Shown in pieces: positions 37,188 to 49,750 of a DNA stretch of 64,000 nucleotides. A model generated the notes under the pieces. It saw nothing but the letters and a program-made list of their open reading frames with translations, did not search any database and was not told where the DNA came from. This stretch comes from Ciborinia camelliae. Lineage: Eukaryota > Ascomycota > Leotiomycetes > Helotiales > Sclerotiniaceae. Both the position numbers and the translations under genes were made by a program. The DNA lies in assembly GCA_025890175.1 (NCBI GenBank), contig JANPYM010000002.1:2432006-2496005 (forward strand), in the 5' to 3' direction. How positions within the stretch are numbered: position 1 is the first letter of the stretch; the number at the start of each line of letters is the position of its first letter.

Positions 37188-37705
37188 TCATCTTCGCCAT
37201 AAATAAATGCTCTTATATTTTAGATGATTTTTCAGAAAATCCAAAAAAGTATAAACAAATATATATGATTGTAGATGTGCGATCCAACAATACTGCATAC
37301 AATACCCGAAACAACATCTTAAATTATAATAGGGTTTTACAATTCGCGAAATAAAACCACCTATGTACCATCTACAATAGAAGTCAAGGCATATATCTAG
37401 AATTGTATCAACCCAAGAATTTTGGTAGGTGGCATTGAAATAATCATCCATTACTTTTTGATAACTATGAACATCCCGGTCTCGAATTGGAATTGTATCG
37501 GGCCAATCCAAGAGTCCAACTGTATTTGAATCACTATCGATATTCATTTCATCTTCGGATCCAACACGGGCATGGCGAGTTTGATCAATATCTTTGAGTG
37601 CTGGATCATTGATATCCATTTCATCATCTTCAAGATTTTCGAATCTGCCCCTCTCAGAACCAGACACTGGCTCTTTTATCGTGAGGAGGAAGATGTGGGA
37701 TGCAT
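37188..37705 (-). CDS. Hypothetical acidic protein with uncertain or broken 5' end
   Basis: The minus strand is open from about 37690 to 37188 and encodes about 159 residues after a GTG at 37667. The first half is acidic and coding-like (FENLEDDEMDINDPALKDID and VGSEDEMNIDSDSNT), then WPDTIPIRDRDVHSYQKV and a Cys/Tyr-rich C-terminus. No ATG lies in this frame. An ATG at 37705 starts MHPTSSSSR in another frame and runs into TAA at an A-run, just where a single-base indel would connect the two frames. Either the gene is frameshifted at its start, or the first exon is elsewhere and the frame starts at an acceptor (GATAAAAG). I recognise no family. Confidence 0.4.
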
Positions 37706-39144
37706 AACAGAATTACACTTATTCAATCTGATGGTTTGGTTGGAGATGTGAATGTACGGAAGAGGAACAGGGCGCTTATATCATGTCTGTTTGGTTGTGC
37801 TGGGAATCGCTTCTATTTTCATCATCTCCATCTTCTATATAACTCTGATGTATGCTCTGTATTCTACTATTAAGTGTGCGTCTCTCTCCCAGTTCCATAT
37901 TCATATTCAAGCCTTCAACAATATTTCTATACCTCTGGCGAAAATCACCATCGTATTACTGAGTGTCGGTCCTCTCGATATCAAAGCATCAAAAGCAGGT
38001 GCACGCCACATCGCAATCCGGGTTTCCAAATATACAGAATAGGGACCAAAAATACCTAGGGAATCCTCGATTCTTGACCTTATGTGAATAGTTTAAGCTA
38101 TCGGATATGTTATCGTTTGGGTCATTCACTTCCTCTAGAACATTCAATTATCCCCCTTTCAATACCCGACCGTAACCCGTCGGGACTTTCATGTTGAAAC
38201 CCCTAATCATAATATCCATATTGACTGCCAAACATCCATCACTCCATCACTTCATCACTTCATCACAATCCCCAATTCCCTCCTCATTACACCCTACCTA
38301 TCCTATCCTATCCTATCCCATCCTATCCTATTCCATCCACCCAAACCGTCCGAAACATCTTGAATCTCAAGACGTCCATACATATAATCCACAGCTCTAA
38401 CCCCATAATCGAGAGAACAAAATGGTATAAATTTAACTAAGCAATGAGATGACGAGGTGATAAGGGGACCTCCGTTCTTATGTATTCCATACCATCTCCT
38501 TTCCCATTAAAATACGCCAACTTACATCCCGACGCCCCTTCCCCCTTCCCCCTCCCCTTCCCCTCATATCCACACCTATAACTAATACTCTTCTTCATTT
38601 ACGATAATGTATCTTCATATTATACTCATACCATACAACACCGATCTATCAATCCGTATATCCAATCCCCCTCCCCCTCTCTCCCACCCAAAAAAGACTC
38701 CCAATTCAACCTACCTTAAAGGAAAGGGGATAACTAGGTAGGTATTTAGTACCTATCTATACCCACTTAGATCAAGATGAAGATGAAGATGAGTGGTTAA
38801 TAATGGGCTCGTGAGGAAGATCCTGGGAGACCTTGGGAGGGGAGATACGTTTGAAAAGTGCACCTATTCGGTAGAGACTCTGGATGGAAAGTATGTCTCT
38901 CCATGTATTATTATCATTATCATCATGTCCAGCGATGAAGTTTCCTCTTCCAATACCATATATGAACCTCAAGTTCTCATATATCAATTCATCTCATTCC
39001 TTTCAATTCATTAAAGCCTCATAAACCCATTAAACCCCACCCCTGACTCCGTATTCCCAATCCCCAATCCCCAATCCATATTCCCCCATCCATCCCTCTA
39101 GCCCCGCAATACTAGGTATCTATAGTATCTCACGAGATCTAAAT
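37706..39144. other. Intergenic with pyrimidine-rich and TCCTA/TATCC repeats
   Basis: No supported gene. A short TATCC array lies near 38300-38335, and an AGGTAGGT motif near 38733. Confidence 0.55.
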
Positions 39145-40244
39145 CTAATGACCCCCCGTAGTAGGCAACCCCAACGCCACCTTAAAACTATCATAAATCA
39201 ACCACTGAAAGGCAGTCAAGGTACCAATCATAACAATTCGAACCGGCAATCCATTCCACAGCCCCGTAAATCCAATATTTCCATAAATTCTCGACATGGC
39301 TTTCCCAGCCGCCTCGCCCGCTTTCCTATCACTGTTTAATTTCGAGACCATGACATCTGCCGGGTGAGAGATCACCGCACATCCGATACCCGCGATATAA
39401 CCTCCGAGGAAGGATACTCCGGTTTGTTGGAGACTGGAATAGGAGGCTTTGGGTTTGCCGAGGTAGGTGTAGATTTTGTTGACGGTGGTTTCGAAGGTTG
39501 CGAATTTTACCATCGTGTAGGGGATTTGTCGGCCCCAGAGGGGATAGAGTCCTTTGTAGAGTCTGCGATATATTATCAGCACTGCATGCTCATACCACAA
39601 GAACAGCTCTTCAGAGACAAGGAAAAACTCACCCTCCATATCCCTCCTCCTTAATAACCTTCCCCATCCCCTCCCTCAAACTATTCGCAAACGGTGGCAA
39701 GGTCGTCTGCATCCTCACTTTAATCGCCTCAAAGGGACAAAGTGCCATATCCGCCAAAAACTCCGCACTAGCACTAGCTCCCAAGAAAATAGCCGTTTGA
39801 TTCGCATGTGGGAATAATTTCTCGCCATATAGGTATTTGAATACTTCATAGAATCCATATTTTCCACCCCCTTGGAAACAATACCCGACGAATGTGGGAG
39901 ACCAGCCAAAGAAGACTCCGCGGATTCCTTCGGCGCGGTAGATTTTAGACCATGCCGAAAGGTTCGAGGTGTAGAGTTTGGAGTCGACTTGGCGCCGGCA
40001 TTTGACAAGATCGAGTGGGGTTACCGCTGTGTGGGTTGGGCCGCAGGCTAGAGGGTGGAGTATGTTAGTATGAATTTTTGGACGTGGGAAGGTGGGGATG
40101 GAGGGGGAGGAATGAGGGGATAAAGGGGAGGGGTAGTAGAGGATGTGACATACCGATTATACCACCAAGTCCACAAGCTACAAAGTATTTTCCGCTGTAG
40201 AGCTCAATTTTGGGTTGAGGGAGGACTTTCTCGAGAGAAGACAT
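39145..40244 (-). CDS. MIR1: Mitochondrial phosphate carrier (Mir1/Pic2 type)
   Basis: Three exons, 40244-40154, 40047-39633 and 39562-39145, are separated by introns of 106 bp (GTATGT...CTAG) and 70 bp (GTGAGT...CGCAG); the product has 307 residues, the usual length for the family. The three mitochondrial-carrier signatures P-x-D/E-x-x-K/R are visible, one per repeat: [16 protein letters not shown] and PADVMVSK (the last with a non-standard position). [16 protein letters not shown] and [13 protein letters not shown] are characteristic of the phosphate carrier that imports inorganic phosphate with a proton across the inner mitochondrial membrane for ATP synthesis. Six membrane helices are expected. 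I cannot separate Mir1 from Pic2 with certainty. The start is the ATG at 40244, followed by the short N-terminal tail normal for the family. No sign of decay or transfer is seen. Confidence 0.93.
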
Positions 40245-41221
40245 TTTGATTGAGGATCAATTGGTTGTTTGGGGAGAATTGGTGGTTATTTCTTGATGTC
40301 TTGAGGTGAGAATTCCTTATCGTGATTGATATCCCTCACAATGATAGAAAGTTCTATGTCTTATTCTTGGGGAAGAGAACAATTGAATGAGAAAAGAGGA
40401 GAGCTCCGAATTAAATACAACAGACAGATGAAAGAAAAACTTGGAAGAATCACAAGGAATTTGTGGTTCTTCAAAGTTATTTTCGCAGTAGGACGTCAAA
40501 ATGCGGGTGCCGGCGTTCCTTGATAAGCTTCATGCGGTAGCTGTAGGTTACGTCATTGGAGGGTAAAGCGGAAGTCGGATTTAACTCGCAATTCCAATTG
40601 CATTTGAGATGAATGCGCATGTGAATTGGGAAACTCGGGAGGGTAGAAAGGACATGTAACGACGAGATTGCTCTCAGGAAGGGAGTATACTCATATGGAT
40701 CACACATTCATTGCAGGAATTGGAAATGGAAGGGGGAAATGATAGAAGACGACGAAGAGGCGTGATCTACGGTCACGTGAGTGCCATTTTCGGCTTGGAT
40801 GGCCTGAGCTTTGCATTTCGCCTTGTCGAGATAGTTTTCACTTCACCAGAAATCACGTTACATTGTACGTGGGAACTTGTACGTGGGAACCAGCGTTCCG
40901 AGATGAAAAGAAAAGAAAATCAGCCTTATGTTTAACACTTTTCTGCATGGAATTTGATATGAAATTGCATGTTAATTGTTCTTAAGTATTCGTCGAGTCT
41001 CAGATAGCCAGTGGCTCTTGATCTAAACCCCAAGGGGAATGAGACCCGTTATCCCAAAGTATATGAAATCCCCATCAAAGATACTTCTGATTATCTTATC
41101 CTACCAATCCCTCACATATCTTCCCCCAAAAACAAAATCTGCTCTATGTACCAATTGTCGGGTATCATCCTCCCAAACATGAATGAATTTGTCATAACGC
41201 ACCGAAACCCCTTAATCACCG

Positions 41222-42076
41222 CTACTTTTTCTGTAAACAAGGTTCTCCTTTTGCGTGCTCATGAAACTGGCAATATGGTGGGATCCAAGGGGCTCTGAAT
41301 GGTGTTCCTACTGGATGCGCTCTGAGCATCTTGAGAACCTCAAGTCTGAGATACCGATTGATACCGAGAATTGAGTCCAATTTCTCAATTTGAAAATCAT
41401 CATTTTCCTCTCCTCCGCATTCGCATAACATATAACATATGATGACAGCAAACAGTCGAGACAACCCACTGGACTTGCGAGGTGGAAAATACCAATTGAA
41501 GTCCGGCTTGTCCACTGTTGGCATCGAGACATTTCCATCAATTTCATACTTAATGGCTAGAAGAAGTGCATCCAAAGTTTGATCCATCAGGTGTGGAAGG
41601 CATAGTTTGTCTGCAAGTATATAAAATCTTCCAGCACAAGATTTGGAAAGAGGATTTTCGCCATAAAATTGAGGTAGCTGGCCCGAGTAAATCCACTAAA
41701 TTGATCAAACGTCAGTACGCAATCCAGAGTTGATTATTTATGAAACAGAAGTATCTTTTTTGTGTTACAGAGCTTCACGCCAACATTGCCATGATATGTT
41801 AAAAAAATCCACATATTATAGAAGATGAAAGAGAGGAGTATTGTCCAGTATCAACTAAGATATCCAACTTGCGGAAACAAGTATGTTGAAAGCTTCGGGG
41901 TCATCATCGGGTAGAGTTGCAGAATTGGTAGTGCCTTCCAAAAAGTTTCCATTGAACATCTTTTCAAAATATGGTATCTTCTGGCAGAGAATAGATTTCT
42001 GGAGTTTAAAGTGTCCTACTTTCTCATCTGTTCCAAACGTGGATATCAACCATCTCCGAATCTGCGAATCTTCCAT
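41222..42076 (-). CDS. BTB/POZ domain protein, cluster copy 1
   Basis: Two exons, 42076-41873 and 41695-41222, give 225 residues from the ATG at 42076. An upstream exon is possible, since CTGACAG just before the ATG resembles an acceptor and the first BTB strand looks atypical. The BTB core is clear: KSILCQKIPYFEKMFNGNF and LPDDDPEAFNILVSWIYSG, then ILADKLCLPHLMDQTLD. The intron uses GCAAGT as donor, not GT, and TTTAG as acceptor; only this choice restores the family sequence FNILVS-WIYSG in phase. The intron is long for the window (177 bp). The C-terminus ends CQFHEHAKGEPC, the Cys-His motif shared by the cluster. It is the only member on the minus strand, divergent from copy 2. BTB domains mediate dimerisation and Cullin-3 binding in general; the role here is unknown. 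Confidence 0.72.
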
Positions 42077-42653
42077 ATCTGTCAGTAATAGGACCCGAAT
42101 TCAATAACAGGTTGATTGTTGAAGTTGATCTGAATCTTTCCAGGTGCAGAAATTTATTTCAAGATAAAGTAGAAGAAAGTCGAAGGTACCGCTTTGCAAT
42201 CAGTGATGGGATTAGTGTATGCTAGTATTATGATGGCTGATTTGATGCCCTTTATGTTACACCAATATGTGCAAATAGCCGTACTACTTACAGCAGTGTA
42301 TATTAGCTATACTGTATAAGTACTAAAAATATACCGAAACACTGGACTTCTATACATTCTGTTGAAGCTCCGCGCTTCACCATATAATATTATTGTTGAA
42401 AGAACACATGAATATTCTACATTCACTTTGTAAAGTATATGCTACGGAAGAGTGGAAATACTAAGTAGAGAGCACTGGCTACAGCCAATTAGTTACGGCT
42501 TTGGTCTTGTCTGCGGTAGTTTCGAGTTTATATAAACTCATCATCTCTCCCTAAACTAAAGGTTCTTTTTTATTTCTAGTATCAGAAATTGATATCAACG
42601 CATTGCCCTCTCGAAAGATTCCTGCATTTCTAGTATCACAAAATTGTATCAAA
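42077..42653. promoter_or_regulatory. Divergent promoter between BTB copies 1 and 2
   Basis: This 577-bp spacer serves two oppositely transcribed BTB genes. It contains a perfect 16-bp palindrome, GAGTTTATATAAACTC (42524-42539), with a TATA box in its centre about 115 bp before the ATG of copy 2, and a short direct repeat of ATTTCTAGTATCA near 42575 and 42627. Confidence 0.55.
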
Positions 42654-43644
42654 ATGGAGAACACAGAAATTTCCAAAGGCAAAGAAGATGCGGAAAAGTT
42701 ATCTATGGGTACACAGTAAGTGGAGATTATCTCGTCCTTAGAGGCACCTACTTACAAGTTCACTTATCGCATCCAACAGGGTCGCAGAGAGTGTAAATTT
42801 AGAAGCGCAACCCGAAAGAGAAGAAACGGATAACGCAGCAGAAGTCAAAAAGAATCGAGATATAGCAGAACAGAAGAGAGCAGAGGCTGTGTCTTTGAAG
42901 AGATCTGGAGGTCAGACTCCTGAATTTCTCGAGTTGGTTTCTCTTTCCCCTACCAAGTGAATTGCCCCGTGCTAATCGTTTCTCAGGACAATTGGAACGC
43001 AAATGGTTGATCTTTATGTCGGACCAGAGAAGAAGCTTTTCCGAATCCACCGAGGTATTCTTTGTGACAAGGTTCCATATTTTCAAAAGATGTTCTCGAG
43101 TGGCTTCGTCGAGGGCCTTGAGCTCAAAGCATTTTTCCCTGAAGATGATGTAAAGGCTTTCGACCTATTCATTGGCTGGGTCTATTTTGGTACTTTACGG
43201 ACGGTAAAGCATGCCTCAAATGGTGGCTGGTTCTGGGACGTAATTTATCTTTATGCTCTTGCGGACAAGTTTTGTTTGCCTGAACTCATGGATCTGGTCT
43301 TTGATGATGAGCTTGCGAACGACTTCTTATTTCAAGGTTTTTTCCACATCGAGGAAGTGTACAGCCTAACACCACAGGGTTCACCTCTTCGAAAATTCTT
43401 CTGTTACAGCATGTATTATATTTTTGCTGCACCACGCCACCATGAATCAGCCACACTCTGGCCGACAAAGGATCTAGCAATGGTTATGAAGTCCCACGAG
43501 GATTTTGCCATAGACTTTCTCAACCTGATGAGGACACAACCTGTCGGTGTTGCCCCCACAGATCCAACAAAGCTTCCAAGATGCGAATTTCACCATCACG
43601 GAAAGGACGAGCCTTGCTCCCAGACTCCCAAAGGAAACCCTTGA
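42654..43644 (+). CDS. BTB/POZ domain protein, cluster copy 2
   Basis: The model has exons 42654-42715, 42780-42956 and 42987-43644, giving 298 residues. The first intron (42716-42779, GTAAGT...CAACAG) is ordinary. The second would be only 30 nt (42957-42986: GTGAAT, CTAAT, TTCTCAG), but it is the only way I see to avoid the TGA directly after ACC AAG and to join in phase into GTQMVDLYVGPEK, which other cluster members also have. Without it the gene would start at the ATG at 43003 and encode 213 residues. The BTB core spans about residues 86-155 (RIHRGILCDKVPYFQKMF, FDLFIGWVYFGTL), followed by a helical part (YALADKFCLPELMD) and the C-terminal CEFHHHGKDEPC. The N-terminal extension is acidic and charged. 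Confidence 0.78.
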
Positions 43645-46600
43645 GATCATGAGGCTAGTGGTATCTGAATAGATGACAGCCTGGGTCTTCACACGTTGGT
43701 GGAGATGCTCTTAGACTCAGCTGCTGCACTTGTCTCCACACCGCTATCAATACAGACTGGTTCTTACGTTCGCGAAAATAGGGAAGAAGGATGGTTTGCC
43801 TAGGCAACGTCATATAAATATAGTTAATACATAATACAAATTTCATAATCATGATGCATCCTGCACACCTTTGTTTCTCATAAATTGAACAATTGTTTAA
43901 TGGGGGGTCATTCGCTCTGAAACCAAATCGTGTGAAATTATAAATCTGCGACTCCGTGATATAATAAATTGAGCTAGTTATGGCCTCGTTCGTCCCGACA
44001 TTCACTTTGTCATCTTTCTTTCCCTCCCCAACTCTATATAAGCTTACAGGGTCTCCTAATTACTTCCCACAAGTCCGGAGAGGGATATGAATATAGTACC
44101 TAAGAGGTGTCAAAAGATATCAAGCCAAGATTGTCTTTAAGAATCAGAGATTATATCACCTTAGAATAGGACACTGTTAGTGGGTGGATAAATGGGCGTA
44201 TGGCAATGTTTATTGTTAATTTGCTCTCTTCTTTACCTATATTTGCTCTTATTATCGTTGTTCCTATGGTTGATTTTTGGTTTTCGGTGCTGATTTCTAT
44301 GTTGCTAATATTCCGATTATTCGGTATCTAGATCAGAGGATACCTTCAGAATGAGTAACTGACTCGAGGTGTAGAATTAGTTACACGACCAACTCGAACA
44401 TTCCGATACCCTTTCTCTAACTTGTTATTGAGGAACGATTTAATAAATCTTCGTACCAATTAGTACGAGATAAACACGATCTCAATCAATACATGTTCCA
44501 TATTCCTATCTACTTTCCAACTTACACCTCCGCATTCAATCTTTCCTTGTCTAAAAAATCTTCTGTCCATATAAAAAGGGAAGTTTGGAACTTAAACTCA
44601 TCCTTTAAGAATTCTAGTTGAAATCTCGTCCAAGCACCAGCCCAGGATTGTGTTTAGAGCAAGATCCCAAGGTTCTGACTCGTCGAGATTACTGATTAGA
44701 ATTTCTCACTTGGGTATATTAGAGTAGATTAGAGAGAGAGCATCATGTTGGTTGATTTCTTTGTTAATAGTTGTTGACTATGTTACTACTGCCGTTATTG
44801 TTACTCTCATGTTGTCTTTTTTGGGTGGCATGCCCGGTATTTGACATATAGGTAATAATTTGGCCTCCTCATCATACCTAATCTTGCAACATCACATCTA
44901 CAGAAAGTGGATCTCGAGCTAGGTTGGACGCTAGAAAGCACTCTTATCGGTGCATTCAACAGGTTCCAGTGTTCTTTGTGTGTGTCCCTGATAACATATA
45001 CTCTTGATATATATACATCCCCTCAAAGGGTTGAGATCGGATTCTTTCGCATTCACTGGGGAGCGGATAAATCACCAGTAGAAGAAATGCAAAGCCCCAC
45101 TTTCATGTCGAGTTTGTGGACTCTTATTGTGTTGTTGGTTTTAACATTCACCCTGCTTACTAGACAGGCCTCTCTGCACTTGCGCGATCTTTATAAGAGT
45201 TGCTCAAGTCAACGAGTCTAACATATGGAATGAAAATTATACAGAAAAATTGGCTATTCAAGGGGCGCTGGCCACATAGTATACTCCTGGTCTCCATTCC
45301 AACTTCCTCATTTCATCTGCTAGGCGAAAAAATATTACCCCTCTGACAGTTTCATACCCCACCGAAGAAATAAGCGACCCACTAGAATCTGAATGATTCA
45401 TAATTTAGCCTCTATATTCAAGAATACCGAATGACTACCGAGAAATCCATTAGAATCTGTATTTTGTAACAGAAATTCAGACTCGCTAGAATGACATGTG
45501 CTAAAAGTCCGCGGGTAACATCCGATAGTATCAGCGGGTAGCTTTTTGTATGCTTAATAATGAGGGTAAATGATGAGCACTATCTAAAGTTTCAGGGCTA
45601 TAGATGGAAACTATACTCCTTTATCAATATAACCAAGAGAATTTTTCCCGAATATTCTGAAAGACAACTCTCCAAGACATGTAGCTCCAGCTCCCAATGG
45701 TTGAACCTAGAAGTGGCCCATTTAGTCTAGGACAATGAAATAGTCTGCATCCATCTTTGAAGATTGGAATTTAACAATAGCCATTTCATTTGTACCATTG
45801 AGTTGAATCTGCTTCAATGCTAGAATGCGATGCCTAGGTTAACCTCTAAGTGGCTTAAATAGTTAACATGTATTATGATCTAAAGTTCTAAGAATAGAAT
45901 TAACCATGGCCTTTTGTAGTCTAGATGGTTCATACTGTTACGTGAGTTTCTGAAGGCTGGAAATTAGGAAAGTCTAGTTCTATTAAGTTGTTAAACAATT
46001 TGTATCGAATCCTGAGAATGTGAGTTATTGATTATTTGATGTGTCATTTGAGAATTAATTAGAGTAAACTTCAGGTCTAAAACAAGAAATGGGGATTGTT
46101 CTGGTTTCTCCCACGCAATGAATCTCATTTCCTTCAACCTTAAGACGATTGAAAACAACAAAACAACTAATCTTTAGTCTTCTGGGTGAGATATATGTTC
46201 AAACTACTAATAGATAACTCTTGAAAGGAGAGATACAGTTTTCAAAGGAACTCATGAATACTGGAATTACCGAACTAAAACTCATGAAATGAGACAAGAA
46301 TCTGCCTGATGGATTGATTAACTTGATAACTACTAAGACACACTCAGAGTGGGACATGCGTTTTTCTACCTGATTTTTCAGCATATATCCTCCTTAAATT
46401 TGTGATGGAATGAAAGTATTTCTGTCACCCATATTATCACTCCCAGTCTATGGTCAGTGCACGTGATATTCCTCTACCTATTGGCTAAATCGTGAATATT
46501 ATCATGTCTATACACTGGTAAAAAAAACATCAATTCAATCGGTCCATGATAACTGTGCATATACGCTTTCAATTGCTCAATCAATTGATTGGCTGCATCA

Positions 46601-46905
46601 ATAGAAGATATTGTCGCTTAAATTGTAACAATGGGGTTGTGGAGCCTCGCTTACCATTTCTATTGTAGAACGATTGCAGGGCTATTCTGATTGGTTTAAA
46701 CTGCTGTATCCAGGTGATCAATAGTTGAATTTGCAATCTTCGCAAACCACTATCAACCCCGACCGTAAATAATTGTCATAGGTACATATTTTCTTTCTGA
46801 CTTCGACAACTTCTAAAACCTTCTTTGGCGGTACCACTTCTTCAGAATTCTTCCACCCTAGTCGGTACTCCTTCATTTACACTTTTTCATCATCGAATAC
46901 CAGCT
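43645..46905. other. Intergenic within the BTB cluster
   Basis: About 3.3 kb with no supported gene. TATA-like words occur near 44034 and 44570. A minor frame at 44907-45221 has one hydrophobic stretch, but it lacks an ATG and any family resemblance. I looked for a decayed BTB copy and saw none. Confidence 0.5.
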
Positions 46906-48397
46906 ATGTCTTCCCCAAAGAAGACTCTTTCGCCCGATTTGGAGCGCAAAGCTTCTCTAAGACCCCGCACTCCAAAGGTAGAGGCTCAAGAACCACCAAA
47001 GTCTCCTTCAAAGGCCCCCGAGCTTCCGACCAAAGCTCCAACTAGAGAGACTAAAAAGACGGTTGCTTTCTCTCCAACCGACCTTGCGATCGAAGAGCCA
47101 GCTATTGCTGTTACGGCTGGACCGTACCGACTAATCCTTCCTAAGCCAAATATCGCAGCGGTAACAGGTGGACCTTTTAAGGCCACTGCGACGGCCTTTC
47201 CATCTTCTTCTTCTTCTTCTGCCGCACCAGCAAAGAATATAAATCGTAACCACACACCATCTTTGATACCAAACATCAACACCACATCCTCTACATCATC
47301 TTATGCTCTCCCAGCTCCATCCGCTATTGCAAAAGCTACAACAAAGAAGTGCACAGCAGCCAAGAACAAGCAGCTCGCTACTGGTGCCCCACCATCTATT
47401 CCTCCTCCTCGAGCCAATAGCACAACCTCCAACCCCGACTATAAAAGTAAAGGTAAAGAATCTGCTGCGGAGCCATTCATACACTCTCAATCTTCCGAGA
47501 TGCCTTCGGCAAAGTATAACAAGCGTAGCCGCGATCAATTTGAGGAACTTGAGGAGGAACTCTTCAAGAAGTATCTAATCTCCCCTATGATTTTGATTAT
47601 CACATCTAATAGTTGTATAGCTCCGCGGGGAATTATGTAATTCTTGGTGGTACTGACAATGACCAAATCGAGTACGAATTAAGCAGAGGTGCTTTTGGCA
47701 CTTTGCTTGAATTCGCACCTCACTTCAAGACATATCTTGAGAGCCACCTCTCCACCACCATAAACATCACCGATTTCCCTGGATCGTCCCTAAAAGTTCT
47801 AATGCAATGGATCGCCAACGATGAACTGATGGCACTTAATGCTCGTAAGCCAGGAAGACGATTAGGCCTTGCCGACTACCCCCTTGTCGACACCTACACC
47901 ATGGCAGATACCTTTGGTCTCCCTGATCTATGCGACGAGATTATGGACTCGGCTATGAAGGAGCTCTGGGGCAAGGATGACGAGGAATGTATCTTACCAG
48001 ACGTTCGTGAGCTCTACAAGGTCTATTCTCGAACCAAGCCAGGCAATCCACTGAGAAAGCTATACATAGCATTCTTCCAGTATGTTTTTTACCTTTTCCC
48101 TCGTATTCCCACCATTGACCACAGGCTAATATTTCTTATAGCTGGTATCTAATTTCCGAAGAATCTAACCGACTTAGAAGCAATTCGAAGCCCTCCAGCA
48201 TCGAGCTCTGGGATCTCCTCAAGAGTTCTGGCCATGCCGGAGTAGACTTCATTAATTACGCAAGGAGCCAGTTCACCTACCGCGGAGGCTCTGCTCATCC
48301 CATCGATCCACGAAAGTGGAACACTTGCGAACTACACCAGCATGATGTCCACAAACCTTGCCCTTCTACGGAAAAGCGCAAAGCTACTTCTGCTTAA
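46906..48397 (+). CDS. BTB/POZ-like protein with long disordered N-terminus, cluster copy 3
   Basis: Three exons, 46906-47570, 47621-48079 and 48142-48397, joined through introns of 50 bp (GTATCT...GTATAG) and 62 bp (GTATGT...TTATAG), encode 459 residues. The first 200 or so are rich in Pro, Ser, Ala and Lys (for example SPKKTLSPDLERKASLRPRT) and presumably disordered. A diverged BTB-like domain follows: ILGGTDNDQIEYELSRGAFG, then PHFKTYLESHL and LKVLMQWIAND in place of the usual PYFxKMF and FDILIxWVYSG. The helical part MADTFGLPDLCDEIMD matches the cluster pattern LADKLCLPxLMDxVxD. The C-terminus has CELHQHDVHKPC, the shared Cys-His motif. It is the most diverged copy and the only one with such a long N-terminal extension. 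The BTB call rests on the position and pattern match to its neighbours. Confidence 0.72.
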
Positions 48398-49750
48398 GCT
48401 CTGAACCTTTTGTCAAACAATTGGGTTATTTGATTCTTGGTGCTATTATCAGACAATTGGGCTGCTATGCGTTTGGGGAAGTTGCTACTATATCTGGGGA
48501 GAATTGATACGGTGTGAGAGGATTTGATAACCTGGACTCGCGGGATCGGGATTCTGCTTTGGAGTGGGATTTTCTGAATTCTAGTATGCCCTTTCTGATA
48601 CAATATGGGGAGAAAGATAGAGTTTCGCACGTTACGATGGGATTTCTTTGATTCTATTTATGAGCATGGGAAGCTCTGAGGATTTGGGTGCTTTTTATTG
48701 CACTCTGGTAAATAGTTTACTTTCCAAAATAACAAATTCGATGTTTTATGTCTCTGATATGTTCCCTACACGTTCTTTTCTGAATCGTGACTGCCAATCG
48801 ATCCATCTTTGGTTGAAAATGGCATATTCCATATTAGGAAGCTTCGTTCAAAGCTTACAAATTGTAAATATTTCTCATTATTTTCCGGAATCCTAACCTT
48901 TTGCTCTCGCATCACAGTAGCAAGTTCACCTATAAAATTTCGTTTTATTACAGGACACTTGACTCAAGAAATCATTCGGTTGCTTGATTTATCGATTCAT
49001 TTCATAGATCCATATGGAAAAGGAGATTGACATAATCTAGTTAGGAAAACGTCCAGCTCGATACCTCTCATTTCAGAGGATGGGTTTCTTTTCTATATGG
49101 AGGGGCTGTAATATGAGAAGTTAGAATCATGAATGTAGCACCTCCGTAGAGTGGTTCGATTATTCATTGTATTAGTCCTTTGACCTAGTATACCTGGCAT
49201 TAGGTGATTGCAAAGACAGCAAATGCAGTGATAGCGAGTCATGAGTAATAACTTGGTTGGCAAGATTATGACTTCAGTATTAGACACAGAGAAACAGTCA
49301 CAGTAATGTCCAGCGTAGATCCAATATCTTGTAAGTGACTGGTGTAGTAGTTCAGGGCTGGCTGCTCAAAGTTTCAGGTGAGCAGACGCTATATTACAGG
49401 GCATACTATAGGCTTTGGTGCTGTGTGGTGAATCTACCCCGCATGACTAATACAGTAGCCCTAGCGGGGTGCCCTTCCCCATCTTCCTCCTCATTTGTAT
49501 CTAGAACTTTCATCGCACAACCATCATACATCAATACGGTGTCAAAATACTGTGAGCTGTTATTCAAGCAGCCAAAATTACCTGATTCCTAAACCTCAAT
49601 TCTTTTATCTCTTTATTATTGATGGGAGAATGAGGGCTTTGTCTCATCTGCCTTCTGAATCTGCCGTGTTGCAGAGCAAAGGTTGTTTTGTCCGACCTTC
49701 CGAATTTGTCAAATTCAACTTCATTCTGAGGAACCATCCTAAGATACAAC
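48398..49750. other. Intergenic within the BTB cluster
   Basis: About 1.35 kb between copies 3 and 4, with no supported gene. Confidence 0.55.

Noticed and set aside
44907..45221. Possible single-membrane-span protein in the BTB cluster
   Set aside because: It starts at GTG, shows one hydrophobic run by chance and has no family or splice support.
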